From IMG/VR virus record IMGVR_UViG_3300025732_000030, positions 1 through 64,000 of that record: 64,000 bases of DNA. One strand, given 5' to 3'. The number at the start of each line of letters is the position of its first letter. Position 1 is the first letter of the stretch. This DNA is from a virus. Of the stretch, positions 47,801 through 57,400 are shown one piece after another. The position numbers were made by a program, and so were the translations under genes. The notes beneath the pieces were generated by a model, which was not told where the DNA came from, ran no database searches, and was given only the letters and a program-made list of their open reading frames with translations.

Positions 47801-50800
47801 ACTCCCACTTATGGCCATATACCAAAATGGAGTGGGATACAGTAGATTTGGCTTTAATGAAATCTTGCCATTTGAGGATTATGTTACAATCATGAATAAT
47901 GCCGCAGTAGATTTTAATAATCAAAGTTTTGAGAATAAACAACTATACATGGATAGAGTATTTAGTATAAGTATGAATCCTAAAAATAGAATCTTTAAAA
48001 ACTTTGTGTCAGCTGCATTTGCATCTACTATTCCAACATTTGAAAAGAAAAACAGATTTACAGTTATTCCACAATCAGGAGTAAAAGATGCTAAAGCTGT
48101 TGTAAAATCTAGTATCTCTACACAGTTTATTGGTTTTGGAGAAGGTATAGTTGGTAAAGATGGTAAACGCAGTAGCACACAAATATACAGAGAGCAAGTT
48201 GGTAATTTAGCAAATACTGGAAAATATAGCAGTACAGATGTAATCTTTGTATCTGTTCCTGGACTAAGAGGTGATGCAGCAATTACCAAAAGAGAACAAG
48301 ATAAAACAATCAAAGAAGCAATTAAAGCTATAGAAGCTGAAGCAACTATTCTTGTAGATAATAAAGCTTATACTTTTGATTCTAAAAATACTTACAACAC
48401 CGGAGAAAAAAGATTGTTTCAAAATCTTGAAGCCAAAGGTTATAACTATTCTGAGATTACAATTGATGGTGTAAAAATAGGAACATGGAGTAAATCTAGA
48501 ACTACTCAAGCTCCTATAAGTACTGGAGTAGAAATTAGTTCTAATGCTAAAGGTCTTGCAGCTGCCCTTACTAATCCTACAGAGTTAGCTAAATCTAAAG
48601 GTAATCTCACCCAATCTTATCCAATAGAATTTAATGGTAAAACTTATAAAGATGTTGAAGCTGCATATCAAGCATTAAAAGATAAATCTGAGTCTATAAC
48701 AAAACCTACTAAAGAAAATAGTAAGAACTATAAATTAATGGTAGATTTAATAAAAGCCAAGTTACAACAGCATTCAAGATTAGTTTCAGAAATAACTAAA
48801 CAAGGTGGTTCTACTTGGGTTTTATCATCTACTCATCAACCTACTAATGCAAATACCGTATGGGAAACAGGAGGAAAAAATTGGTTTATTGAAGCTCTTA
48901 ACGATGCTTACTTATCTACTCAACCTACTACAGCTCCTACTGTTATAACTGAAATTAAACCAGAAGATATAACTTTTAAATCAAATAGATTAGAAACATT
49001 TGAAAGACAGGGAGACCTTGAATCAGTAAAAGGTTATGGATTAATTATAAAAGGTCAACCTAATGTAGATTTATTTACATTTAAAGATGATTCAGAATGG
49101 GTCATCATTGATAATAAGTCTAAATTACTAATACCAATTAGAGGAGGAATTTCTACTAAACGTGATATAGCGAAATTACTAAGCAATGATTTAACTTTTC
49201 ATATATCAAAAGAAAGGAATAGAAAATTATTAGAAGGAATTGGTTTTAATTTTACTCAAGAACAAAAACCAGGTGATCAATTAGATTTATTTAACCAACG
49301 TACTATAAATCCAAATCAAAAGTTTGATAAAGTACTTGCTAAAAAAATACAAGATAAACTTGAAAAACTATATCCTGAGATTAAATTAAACATTAGCAAT
49401 ACTCCAGTTTGGGAGCAAGGTGATAATGTACTTAATCAAGAGCAATATAATAATCAAGTAAACTATAGGATTAAAACAGTTGATATTTTACTTACACCAA
49501 AAGCTGATCAAGTATTTGCTAAGGGTATTAAAAATAAATGGACACTGGATAAAATCTTAACAGAACTTCAGATACCTAAAAATCAAAAAGGACTTATAGA
49601 AAGAGTAATAGAAACAATGCCATACTTTGAGGGTATACCTTTTAACGCTCAACTTGCATATGCTATTGCTTCTACTTATAACTATACTATTGAGATTAAT
49701 ACTTCTAAAGATAAAATTGAGGATGCTTTCGGCAATGTTTGGGTTGATAAATATCCTAATAAAAAAATTGGAGATTATATTACTATTGATAATAAACAAT
49801 GGAAAATAACAGGTACAAGATTTGAAGATGATAGTTGGGGGGATTCGGGTTTAGAACAAAGAGAATCTTTTATTGTAGGTTCAGAAGGAGAAAACACTCA
49901 ATATTACTCTAATCTAACAGTTCCAGGTGGAACTAACTATACTGAACAAGAAGTAACAACACCGGGTGTTGTTCCTAATATTAAAGGGCATGCTCAGTTT
50001 GCTACAGATAAAGGTATAGGTTGGTTTAGGAGTGATGAAAGGACTAATAGTTTAAAGCAATTTAATGAGTTTGAAATAGGAGATACTTGGTATGCTCAAG
50101 GTAGCATCAACATGTATGGTAGAGAATACTATGGTAAAATAGTTGGTAATAATGAAGGAGTAGAAATTTCAAAAGAAGAATTTGAAAAAGCTAAGCAAGA
50201 ATTTATTAGTAGTAATCCTTCTTATACAGATAATACTAAAACTCGTAGAATACTAGAAGTACAATCTGATTTGTTTCAGAAAGGTAGAGATAAATATTTT
50301 CTATATGAAAAAGAAGGTAAACAAACTGTTTTAGGTACTCAAATAATTGATAGTTCTGAAAACCAATTTCTTCAACTCCTCAACAAAGACAATAACTGGG
50401 TAACATTCTTTGTTAAATCTATTATTCAAGATAGTGCTAAGAAAGGATATGAGAAAGTTTTATTTCCAAGTGGTAATACTGCTAGTAAAGTTGAAGGTCA
50501 TACTACTTTAGAAGAGTTTAAGAAGCAAAAAGAAGATAGGATTAAAGAACTTGAAAAAGATGAAAATATTTATCACCTTGCATTAATTTTAGATAAATCT
50601 GATAGCGGTATTTTAGATTCTTTTCCTACAAAAGAAGAAGCTTTAATCGCAATTAATAGAAATAACAAAGAAATACAAGAATTGGATTCTAGTAGTGAAT
50701 TAACCTATGAACTTAGAGAAAAGAATTTAAACTTAAATGAAATAAATCAACTTAAACAAGAACTTGAAAGAATAGAAGGTCCAGAAGGTTTTGGTGCTTT

Positions 50801-51470
50801 AAAACCTATTTATAATTTCTATGAAAATGTAGTGGCTAATGTTCTTAAAAAACAAGGTTATACACCTACACAAGTTACAGATGAGTATGGTAATACTTGG
50901 AATGAGGTAATAATTAACCAAGCTAGAGATTTACAAAATGTATTGTTGCAAAAAAATGAAGCAGATAAAATTATAGGTCAAGCTAATATTAAAGCTATGA
51001 CAGTATTAATTGATGCTGTAAATCAAAGACAAGATACATTACCACATGAGTATGCTCACCATTATATTGCTTGGTTTAGAAATACTCCTATTGTTCAAGA
51101 AGGCATTAAAAGATTTGGTAGTGAAGAAGCATTAGTACAAGCAATTGGAGAACAAGTTGTAAAACAAAAAGGAAATGCCTATAATTGGTGGAAAAAGTTT
51201 ACTAACTTTATCTTAAATCTATTGTCTAATAAACAAGTGTTACAAGTATTAACTGATAGTTTCTTAAATAGAACAAACTTAAATGAAGTTACCTATAATG
51301 AAGAAATGGAAAGTCAGGAAATAGAAACTGAAACAACACAAGAAAGACAAGAAAAAATTGATACTTTAAATGAACTAGAATTTAAAAATTGGTTCACAAA
51401 TGAAGCAACTAAAAATCCAGATTTAGATATCTTAGATGCTCTAGATTATTATATGAAATGTAAAAGATAA
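38847..51470 (+). CDS. Giant virion RNA polymerase polyprotein (crAss-like vRNAP)
   Basis: The 4,207-residue product carries DFDVD at 2358-2362 in the context PPSEIVAKSGADFDVDKLT, preceded by RIPVQGLNSMEYMEVYEFL. This is the catalytic region of the crAss-like single-chain RNA polymerase known from phi14:2 gp66. Other parts are a P-loop TPGSGKTT (612-619), zincin HEAWH (869-873), a glycine-poor Rossmann-like region (about 3090-3215), a NADAR-like domain (about 3235-3355, VEAAYQALK), and a block ILEVQSDLFQKGRDK to DEYGNTWNEV (about 3798-4020). A second zincin HEYAHH lies at 4067-4072. It probably travels into the host to transcribe early genes, and may be cut into separate parts. Confidence 0.85.
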   Translation: MKIVCALSPKQVENLYKDIYKNMLNSLEADKAFNANDYMKTLFTQIAEKKDVPTAMKFLQQVPSIMRAVGVKSQFDNLDISLDALKPLVTDFKNEKDGFKNVLNYFKPEMSDKDKLELLVANQFISSLPTEIEDPKEIKDPFRFKPFSWLSTTFQQLIQLNPLNKLKLLSEKPDANKNRIYNTIDKIQAAISAEQALVTDGTLTVAGKVLKLKPVRLLDLYDTNQADIDNTTAQDVIRTKSIKNRPAGVETQDTIALVLSDEDGNYYHFTEDGNFSTEEEGGKIVYQFMRNVNKDNTTGEYVAVNQYGYDDQIQTPEMIAEKLEITVEKAKELQQEELKNLYEIKQAVVNNQQNPLLNVVELSAGVPESLAQKKISLKNLRSLPFVNNATFKTITPVIEKGSDVSAVITLNGTIYPVDKPDLSEVLIQKITSVLTNPKLSNKQKYDFVNQFLSDKASMKARRHTLLYNPGTDALTFQYTEKTNADGTGGTYTLLNDQLNNKYDLVYDVLRYAKGDSRKGKPFPAKMTYNIDVLSRNGYQDYNIETGEISDEYTPYIPLLETLDAADIKISESTDPGFYNTYIRFSIPSDISIDATEEPKVRSQYVGKFIYSTPGSGKTTLANTDENIIDTDELIVEEMNKRHPDFKQEANEPIQEFILRYVIKYDHKAEINKIVLNQVKELTASGKTVLTGTMAFIKDVDVVFRMNPTSSRAIERFGSVEKAKDFAKKEKDEANKAKKKSIETKGIEQSIMTSFVSEPVTQTPKEERDNIIEPENTPKPEEGGLGSLLDDEMYRSGKNLDLENITSEDIKNAETWWNNSPLSKFIDFKTMVNIVNSDVYAKFIAYGAVLNNKYGEIQIGQRTSIVDVYHEAWHGFTQLFLTPTERKALYDEVAKQEGSFTLLNETTVKFSDATYGQLEEYLAEEFRTYAKEQGVKANSPKRNSIFRKILNFLKNLFKSKNTKDKLFNELYLAGKNKKNSQKFLNKYSPLVNTFSFKELNRGIENVVEPTIDALDKQDSNLVSKSIDSFFSLRADKNSEETGTKEATIRIFTNEKTKEKVYAEAKVDFQNKLDTAKEELEKIQDDPTKALEIEKLQNKIRIFETALKNWGDKKSGVIAYHNENSDYKIINKKFKEIKDEEEDDTTTQSQTANSKTVENSSQGETLGIKDDTQTKSLLDLASSETIVLLSSLHKIENGKTVLNELGYPELADFATTWNNTIRALNGEKNPSKMLENIRTSAQTIYPEFKQLLRKLPGYTIENGKIVINEKNRFEVKTLSAFWQDFQKTRVTYLQTTIFDNNIAEVTKASIETMSLMRKFQAKFKSDLENKFIGRSAENVAFLKVAEVVAEFGKDGKLDSDRAYEFARAIGLYLDDLSIIKNELNLNQKAKQMYGLIYIYRAMYDIDNAMKNPKTTQKTVTEINEFLLDPIGKLTSGFSAGTIAEKEVRQKNAIDRILGLQAKYGFDSANFAVLNAEKNLVFEHIDDHTISYITYALNKMDNLSEAWTPGSEFEYMSYLNPLINSFTTRLGIINTLFDKNDTEDGVYNWAKRSGKSLQLFINSGTQVEAIDDGTNTTSLDARGKFLQELHSMLKGGMIEFMRHASKSSSFGARIDGEGGILGGVGKGTDTRLWVDIDKFAVGNAYEYVVKNHMIPYIAGELERINKFKANKELFKTYKGYNRVLADGTMAGENFTAFDNVLTKDTKAKILEAVTDPNIRFEDYIKTNPKLYKEILEEITKYFTDQTKDLQNYYNEAKYLSPDLLDKLSVFNLDQEKVEEVLMSAYAVNSWVQNFETATLFYGDIVQYNHEKEEMHKRNSGATSGGLKIRTDQSIRRYLTELNGKLSYAQAEGLETLAYTGTYNSAIIQDIKRESVYSPIIERELRKDYTERLKGKVPADKLSEEVEMRVAQDLKPYAKMEEADGQGWITIDAYRNLKMASDQWSDLQEELFKKIINKQPVKYSDIIEFFPVYKVQNFGHLANTALPVMAMHKFALAPLIPPMIKNSDLESLHKQMIKNNIQYVTFPTGSKVGSVTSQVNEKGEAVADKIYDDKDQKSLKTNIKFTPNKVYLEYLKDVTKVPVSYKNKTVFATQLRKLILSNLYRNGELTVKNQVLIKDYEDAVDAYGEFLKMELLNEIGYTFEDGKYIGNFKNFLELVQRELGRKNIPEHHIEFVNMNPDNSLKTDLSFHLRADEIEKIIVSLIEKRLVRQKIKGEALVQVSSAMTNGIWDNQIQFDKADIEQVRKFMGTNNLPFYNYNKDRTSAMKVAIALQGDFVNLLNLDYKGEKIGTRERLNQAIKDDEWLNANDGANRKAITMIAVRIPVQGLNSMEYMEVYEFLDEAAGPIIIPPSEIVAKSGADFDVDKLTTFMPSLDKSGKFVESAISNERLQNLLNQNKDTEEGKQMNARLLSTQKAALENKLITSISNILSLPENYASLVRPNATYLLKDAIADKIADKVTDYNRFDNYHGEETRLNEKGEKAISPTRVLEPLYNLHKHEANMIGKKVLGIVAIYNALHPVLNSLGASMPKTYRYKKSKERKSRIFLPVNKTKDGRISLSETTTVDGDLISELYSQLMNGSVDVEKDAWIFFIQGNEELIGLMAMLLKSGVPREHAIKFLSQPLVREYAKEQRLLKSSYSDLITDNSGIPKTQLTVNYYGEPIEIKIPDKEIAAARVLSRFGVDKPMRFVKGNADQASLDAFIKKGNILNKEGVFDLKLLDAILEDPNNPARKDQQIATLLHVMELEKQFSGYQELMRLSNPDTSISKTLQQVLNRNVLLDEIENDSRVESKIVNALRKESILSTFFDNQIVQDLVEPVFPLRNSKDISNIIIGLIKNNSFQITKRFGDTEKFISEIKNNMVNSVFQNYMMGYVQSEKDLLNIPSDLLAKYFTKDVFFQNTGYSFAEDIFDIINQHPELKDKYSLLSQLSIPEVKDGQKILTLNNSRLLSKGNIAEQYYQNIVALADPNVSKVDDPVQNKYISDMFRVLPLMAIYQNGVGYSRFGFNEILPFEDYVTIMNNAAVDFNNQSFENKQLYMDRVFSISMNPKNRIFKNFVSAAFASTIPTFEKKNRFTVIPQSGVKDAKAVVKSSISTQFIGFGEGIVGKDGKRSSTQIYREQVGNLANTGKYSSTDVIFVSVPGLRGDAAITKREQDKTIKEAIKAIEAEATILVDNKAYTFDSKNTYNTGEKRLFQNLEAKGYNYSEITIDGVKIGTWSKSRTTQAPISTGVEISSNAKGLAAALTNPTELAKSKGNLTQSYPIEFNGKTYKDVEAAYQALKDKSESITKPTKENSKNYKLMVDLIKAKLQQHSRLVSEITKQGGSTWVLSSTHQPTNANTVWETGGKNWFIEALNDAYLSTQPTTAPTVITEIKPEDITFKSNRLETFERQGDLESVKGYGLIIKGQPNVDLFTFKDDSEWVIIDNKSKLLIPIRGGISTKRDIAKLLSNDLTFHISKERNRKLLEGIGFNFTQEQKPGDQLDLFNQRTINPNQKFDKVLAKKIQDKLEKLYPEIKLNISNTPVWEQGDNVLNQEQYNNQVNYRIKTVDILLTPKADQVFAKGIKNKWTLDKILTELQIPKNQKGLIERVIETMPYFEGIPFNAQLAYAIASTYNYTIEINTSKDKIEDAFGNVWVDKYPNKKIGDYITIDNKQWKITGTRFEDDSWGDSGLEQRESFIVGSEGENTQYYSNLTVPGGTNYTEQEVTTPGVVPNIKGHAQFATDKGIGWFRSDERTNSLKQFNEFEIGDTWYAQGSINMYGREYYGKIVGNNEGVEISKEEFEKAKQEFISSNPSYTDNTKTRRILEVQSDLFQKGRDKYFLYEKEGKQTVLGTQIIDSSENQFLQLLNKDNNWVTFFVKSIIQDSAKKGYEKVLFPSGNTASKVEGHTTLEEFKKQKEDRIKELEKDENIYHLALILDKSDSGILDSFPTKEEALIAINRNNKEIQELDSSSELTYELREKNLNLNEINQLKQELERIEGPEGFGALKPIYNFYENVVANVLKKQGYTPTQVTDEYGNTWNEVIINQARDLQNVLLQKNEADKIIGQANIKAMTVLIDAVNQRQDTLPHEYAHHYIAWFRNTPIVQEGIKRFGSEEALVQAIGEQVVKQKGNAYNWWKKFTNFILNLLSNKQVLQVLTDSFLNRTNLNEVTYNEEMESQEIETETTQERQEKIDTLNELEFKNWFTNEATKNPDLDILDALDYYMKCKR

Positions 51471-51475
51471 ATATT

Positions 51476-54400
51476 ATGTCATTCTGTTTAAACTTTGGTG
51501 ATCCTAATGTACAAAAAATGGTAAAAGATTTTGGAGAGGTTAAAGTCTCTAATCTTATCCAGGAATTTTTTAATAGTGAAACACCTATATATGATGATTT
51601 CATTAAAAATAAAAATGTTAAAGAGGCATTAGGTTTAGTACCTATATCTAAAGTGAAACAAGAAATTGGTAAAAGCTTTCCCAAAGAAATTAGTGGAAGC
51701 CAAATGATTAGTTTAAAGAGTGCCGTTTCTAGAAAAAACAACTATAATTTTAGTAATAAAATTTCAGTAGTATATTCTTTATATAACTTAGAGCAAATAG
51801 GGCAAGCAGATTTAAATACTTGGGGTCTTAGAAAAGTTAAAGGTAAATTAGATATTGATGGCAAAATAGATAGAGCAAAATCTAGAATTGTAGATGCTGG
51901 TCAATCAAATAAACCTGTATCAGAATTAGAAAATCTAATTAAAACAGGAGCATATATAAAACCAGAATTCAGAGAGAAAACTCCTGAAGAATTATTATAT
52001 GAACAAGAAGCTAGAAAGATACAAGAGGAGGATGCTAAAAGAGCAGGTGTAGATTATAGCGATGACTACTTATTTGGAAGAAATTCTGAAGGACAATTGG
52101 GTGTAGATCCAAATATTACAGAAGCAGAGTTCAGAAGACAAGCAGACATTGTAACTAAAATGGCAGCTGTAGAAGAAGCTACTGCAGATAATTTTGATGT
52201 TAAAAAAGAAAAAGCTATTGAGGTTGCTACAAAACTTGCAGATAAATTATCTGAAGCTATGAATGTAGAATGGGAGTTAGTAACTCCTGAAGCTGCTGAA
52301 ATATTATTAAAAAATACTCCAACAGAATATGCCGGAGAACCAGCATTTTTCTTTGGTAATAAAGTATACTTTGTAGAAGGTAATCTATCACTTGATAATG
52401 TACTACATGAATTTGCACATCCTTTAATAAAGGGAATTGAGCAAGAGAATCCTGAGCTATTTGATAAGTTATATACTGAATTAAGTATGACACCAGAGGG
52501 TCTAGATGTTATAGCATATATAGAAAGGGTATATCCAAGACTTCAAAAAAGCACAAAAGCATTTATGCGGGAAGCATTAGTTACTTCTATTGAAAGAAAA
52601 GGTACAGCTCCATCTTCTAAATTTAAAAAATTCTTAGACAAACTAATGTTTGCTATCAAGAAAATTATTAGAAAAGTGTTTAGCCCGCAAGCAGCCGCAA
52701 AGATTAATTTAAATAAATTAAGTCAAAGTACCACTTTAGATCAATTAGCAAATATGCTTGCTAATGAGGAGTTTGAGATAGAAACAGTTGATATTTTAGA
52801 TACTGATTCTGCAGAGTTTAAAAAACTAGAAAATAATATTTCTAGAAGAATTGCAGAACTTAAAGAATTACCGGTTGAAAAATTGCAAGAAGAGATTAAT
52901 AGAATCTATGACAATAACATGCGGCAGCTTAATAGTTTAAAGCAAGTGCCATTTAAAGTAAAAGATTTATTAGTTAAAAGTGGTGGTACAAAAATTTTAA
53001 ATTATATTCGGGAAGAGCTTTCAAAATATCAAACAGTTAATGTAAGAGCAGAAGATATTGATCCAGAAAATGTTATCAGAGCTGTAGAAGATATAGAAAA
53101 AGAAACAAGACTTAGAGCCCTTGCTTTAATAAACTCATTAAATGAAATAAAAATATTTACTGAAAGTATTGAAAAAATTCTTGATGATTTATCAAAAGTA
53201 GAATCACAAACAAATGAAAATATATCAAGAGTTGTTTATTATAAAACTTCATTACAAAATCAAAAAGATTTAATAGATAACTTAAAAGATATAGGATTAG
53301 ATAAAGAAACTTTATTTTTTAGTACTCTTAACTCAATTCAAAATTCAATTGAAAAAGCTAATAAAAAAATAGAAGAAATTGAATTTAAGTTTATATCTGA
53401 TTTCTTTACAGATGAGACTGAATTAATGAAAGGCAGTGTTGAAAAAAATTTAAAAGAAAGGGTTGGTATAATCTTAAAGGCAGAGGGATATTCTGATGTA
53501 GAAATAGATAAATTTATAAATAATGTAATTGATACAAAAGATAGGGAAACATATACATTAAAAGATCTTGGTTTAACTGGAGTAAGTTCAAGAAGAGCAA
53601 AACTGGTTGTTAAGGCTGTAAATGAGTATATGTTTAAAAGATTGGGTAAACAGCAAATTGAAGAATATTTAAAAGGGCAGAGAGGAGATATTTCATTTTT
53701 TACAGGATTTATAACTCCATATGCAAATATGGATGATCCAATTTCTGGTTCCTTTACAAGATTTATAAAAACTAAAATATTTGAAGCTCAACAATCAGCA
53801 CAAGATCAAGCAGATGAAATAACATATAAATTACTACCATTATTAAATGCAGTAGGTTATCAACCACATAAAGTAGATCAACTTGGTGATATGCTATTAT
53901 TTTTAGATAAAGTTGGTTATGTAGATAATAATGGAGATTTTCAAGAAAAAGAAGTTTGGACATTCAAAAATAAGTTTAAAAATTATAAATATGATTTAGC
54001 AAAACTTCAAAATGATTTTGCAGTTGCAAGACATAACAATGATAAACAAGGTATGAAAGATGCTTATCAAGCAATTCAAGACTTTGAAGAAAAATATATG
54101 CATAGAAAATATACAAAAGCTTTTTATGATATACAAAAAATTTGGAATACCGGATCTACAGTAACTGATCCTTTTACAGGAGAAGAAATAACTGTATCTC
54201 CTAGTGTAGCATTTGATGCATATGTAGAAAGACAGAATCAACTTTCTAAAATGAATACATTAAAGAATGTTAATTTCTTAGACTTAGAGGACTTATATGA
54301 TTTTAATGACTCAGAGGAACAGGCCAGATTAGAATATAATAGGTTATTTGATATATATTCCTTAGACGGTAAACCAAAACAAGGTGAAGAACTTCAAAGA

Positions 54401-57400
54401 GTGTTATTAAGAAAAAAACACCGGGAGCTATCTAGAAACATGTATGATTATGATGTGGATAGTGATAGAGTACAAAAAGATCTTGACAATTTTCATAATA
54501 GATTATTGGCCAAAGGAATAGACCCAGAAGCAGAGCCTAAAGAAGGAGAAACTAAAAATGAATATCAAAAACAGATTGATAAGTTCATACGGGCTAATTT
54601 TAAAACAGCTTATACATCTAAGTTTTATTCTGAAAGAAAAAGAATACTAAATGAGATTAGACAAATTACAGAAAAAGTTGCTAACAAAAAATCTCAGGTA
54701 GCTTTAGATTTAGCTGAGTTATATAAAACTAGATATAATTTATCAGTATCTACATCAGATGCAAATGGACAACCAAATGGTTTAAATCTTTCTCCCGAAC
54801 AAATTAATCTTTTAAAGAAAATAGAAGATGAAATAGTAATATTAGAAGAACAATTTAACAGAAAAACAGGATTAACAAAGGATCAAACAGCTAGATATGA
54901 TTCTTATATTGCAAAGGCAGCATCTGGAACTAAATTAACTGAAGAAGAAAAAAAAGATTATCTAGAAATACTTTCTGTTAAAAATGAAATGGGATTAAAT
55001 TCAACGGAACTAGCGGCACTTAAAGCTAGATTTGCTGAACTAAGAGAACTTGAAAGTAAAATACCTACAGATTATTATTTAGAAGCATTTAATTATGCAA
55101 TAAGGAATTTAGAACTTCCAGAAATTGATATGGATAATGCAGATAAGTGGATTAATTCAGATGACTTAACTAAAGCATTAGAAAATCCAGAATTTGCAAA
55201 ATGGTTTGGTAGAAATCATTACCAAAAAGAAGTATTTGATTTGGATTTAAATCAGAAAGTTGTTAAAAATTTTAGAACAGCTGCTTGGAGTATGAAAGTT
55301 CCAAATAATTCTGATCATTTCTTTTCAACATCTATGATTGATCCATTAACAAAAGAAGAAATACAAATTCCAGGAAGACCAACAGGAAAATATACTAAAA
55401 GTAAAATAAAGAATGAGTTTCTAACCATGCCAAAAGGAGAAAATTGGGATAATTATGTAGGAACTATTATAGATAACAGAGGGAACTTTTTACCAAAAGA
55501 ATACATAGTTGGTAATTCAGATTCAGCATTTGATAAAAAATATCAAAATGAAGAATATGAAGAAATAAAAAAGAATGGTGGCCCAGAGTTTCAGCTATTA
55601 AATGCAATAACTGAATCTATGTTACAAATTCAAAAAAATAAACCTGTTTCAAGTAGGTTATATTTAGAAATGCCAAGATTTAGAAAAAGAGGCAATTTAG
55701 AATATCTAATGACTGGGGAAACTAAAGAAAACATAGTAGAAAAAATTGGTGGATTTAAAGGTCTATGGAAAACATGGTTTGGTAGAGATATAGATGATGC
55801 AGAGTTTGGATTTAACCATGATCTTAATTATAATTTAGTAACTACAGATTTAGAAGGAAGGCCAGTTAATAGAGTTAAAATAAGGGGTTTATATAATTTA
55901 GAACAAAAACGTGTTTCTAAAGATGTATTGAGAGGTATGTATGACTATCTTTTGTCATTAGAAGAACAAAAAGTACTACTGGAAAATGAACCAATTGCTA
56001 AAGCTTTAGAAAGTGTTCTTGATAAAAATGGTGTAAAAGATCTAAATAGAGTTGATAGAGAAGAATATCGTAGAACTGGTAAAAAAGAATTCATTAAAAA
56101 AGAAGGAAATAGAAGACGTGATGTAATTAACCATATGGTTGAAAAAATCTTTTATGGTAAAATTGCTGGAGACTTTTCTGATGAACATCCAACAATAACT
56201 AAAATTGTTCAAGGATTATTTAGAAGATCATCAAGAGCATTCATTGCATTTGACCCACAGTCAGCTATTAAAAACCGTTGGGGGATGCTTTATCAAAATG
56301 CCATATATGCATCAGGTGGTAAAAATGTTACACCACTGTCATTAGCTAAGGGATATGCAAAAGCTAAGCAATCTGCAATGTACTGGGTTTTTAAAGATAT
56401 TTATGAACAAGGAATTAAATCAGCTGATATACAGTTAATAGAAAGAATGGACCCAACAGCAATGTTTGGTAAAAACTTTGGTAAATCATCTTCAAGATCA
56501 AAATTAAAAGACTTAGCAGATTTAACTTATGCTTATGACTTTAGAAGAACTATGGAACTTGAAGCAGCCATGGAAATGTTCTGGGGTATAATGTATAATA
56601 AATATATTCCTCAAGCAGGTTCATCAGAAGATATTACTTATGCAGATGCATGGGAAACAGATGATAAGGGGATTTTAAAATTAAAAGATGGTATTGATCC
56701 AGCATATGATTATAAAAAAGTGGATCATGAATATAAATTTGGAGATACTTTTGAAAGTATTGGTAAAAGATATAATATAACTGCTGAACAAGTTAAACAA
56801 AGAAGTGGTATAACAGATATGTCAAAACTTGAACCTGGAGATAAAATTACTGTAGGTAATATGGAAGAATTTATAAATATGAAATTCTTACAACAAGGTA
56901 TACAAAAAAAGACAACAGGTTTAATGGATGTATTTGATACACCACAGGCTGAAAAATATTTAGTTTATCGAGCATTCACTTTTTATAAAAGATTTGCTAC
57001 AGGAATATTTCTTGACAAATATCAAATAGATACAACTAAAGGTAATAGAGGTGGTTATGTTTATAACTGGGATACTAATGCTTTAGATAAAGGTTATTAT
57101 ACCAATACTTTACAAAATGTTTGGAGACTTATAAGATCTGTTGGTAAAGATTTGGCAATAATGACTGAAGATGAAAAAATAGCTACAAGAAAAATGATTA
57201 TAGAAAATATTGGTTATTTTTTAATAGCAATGATAATTGGTTCATGGTATTTTGGTTTTGACCCGGATGATGAGGACAAGTGGGACAAATTAAAAGCAAG
57301 AGGTACAACAACACAAGGACAACTTGAAAATCATCTCCTTTATCTTTTACTGATGACTAAAATGGAAAATGAAGCTTTTTCTCCTTTAGCTATTTATACA

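Noticed and set aside
47921-48313. Minus-strand frame of 130 codons
   Set aside because: It is antisense to the polymerase giant and its hydrophobic, Ser/Leu-rich product is typical of a shadow frame.
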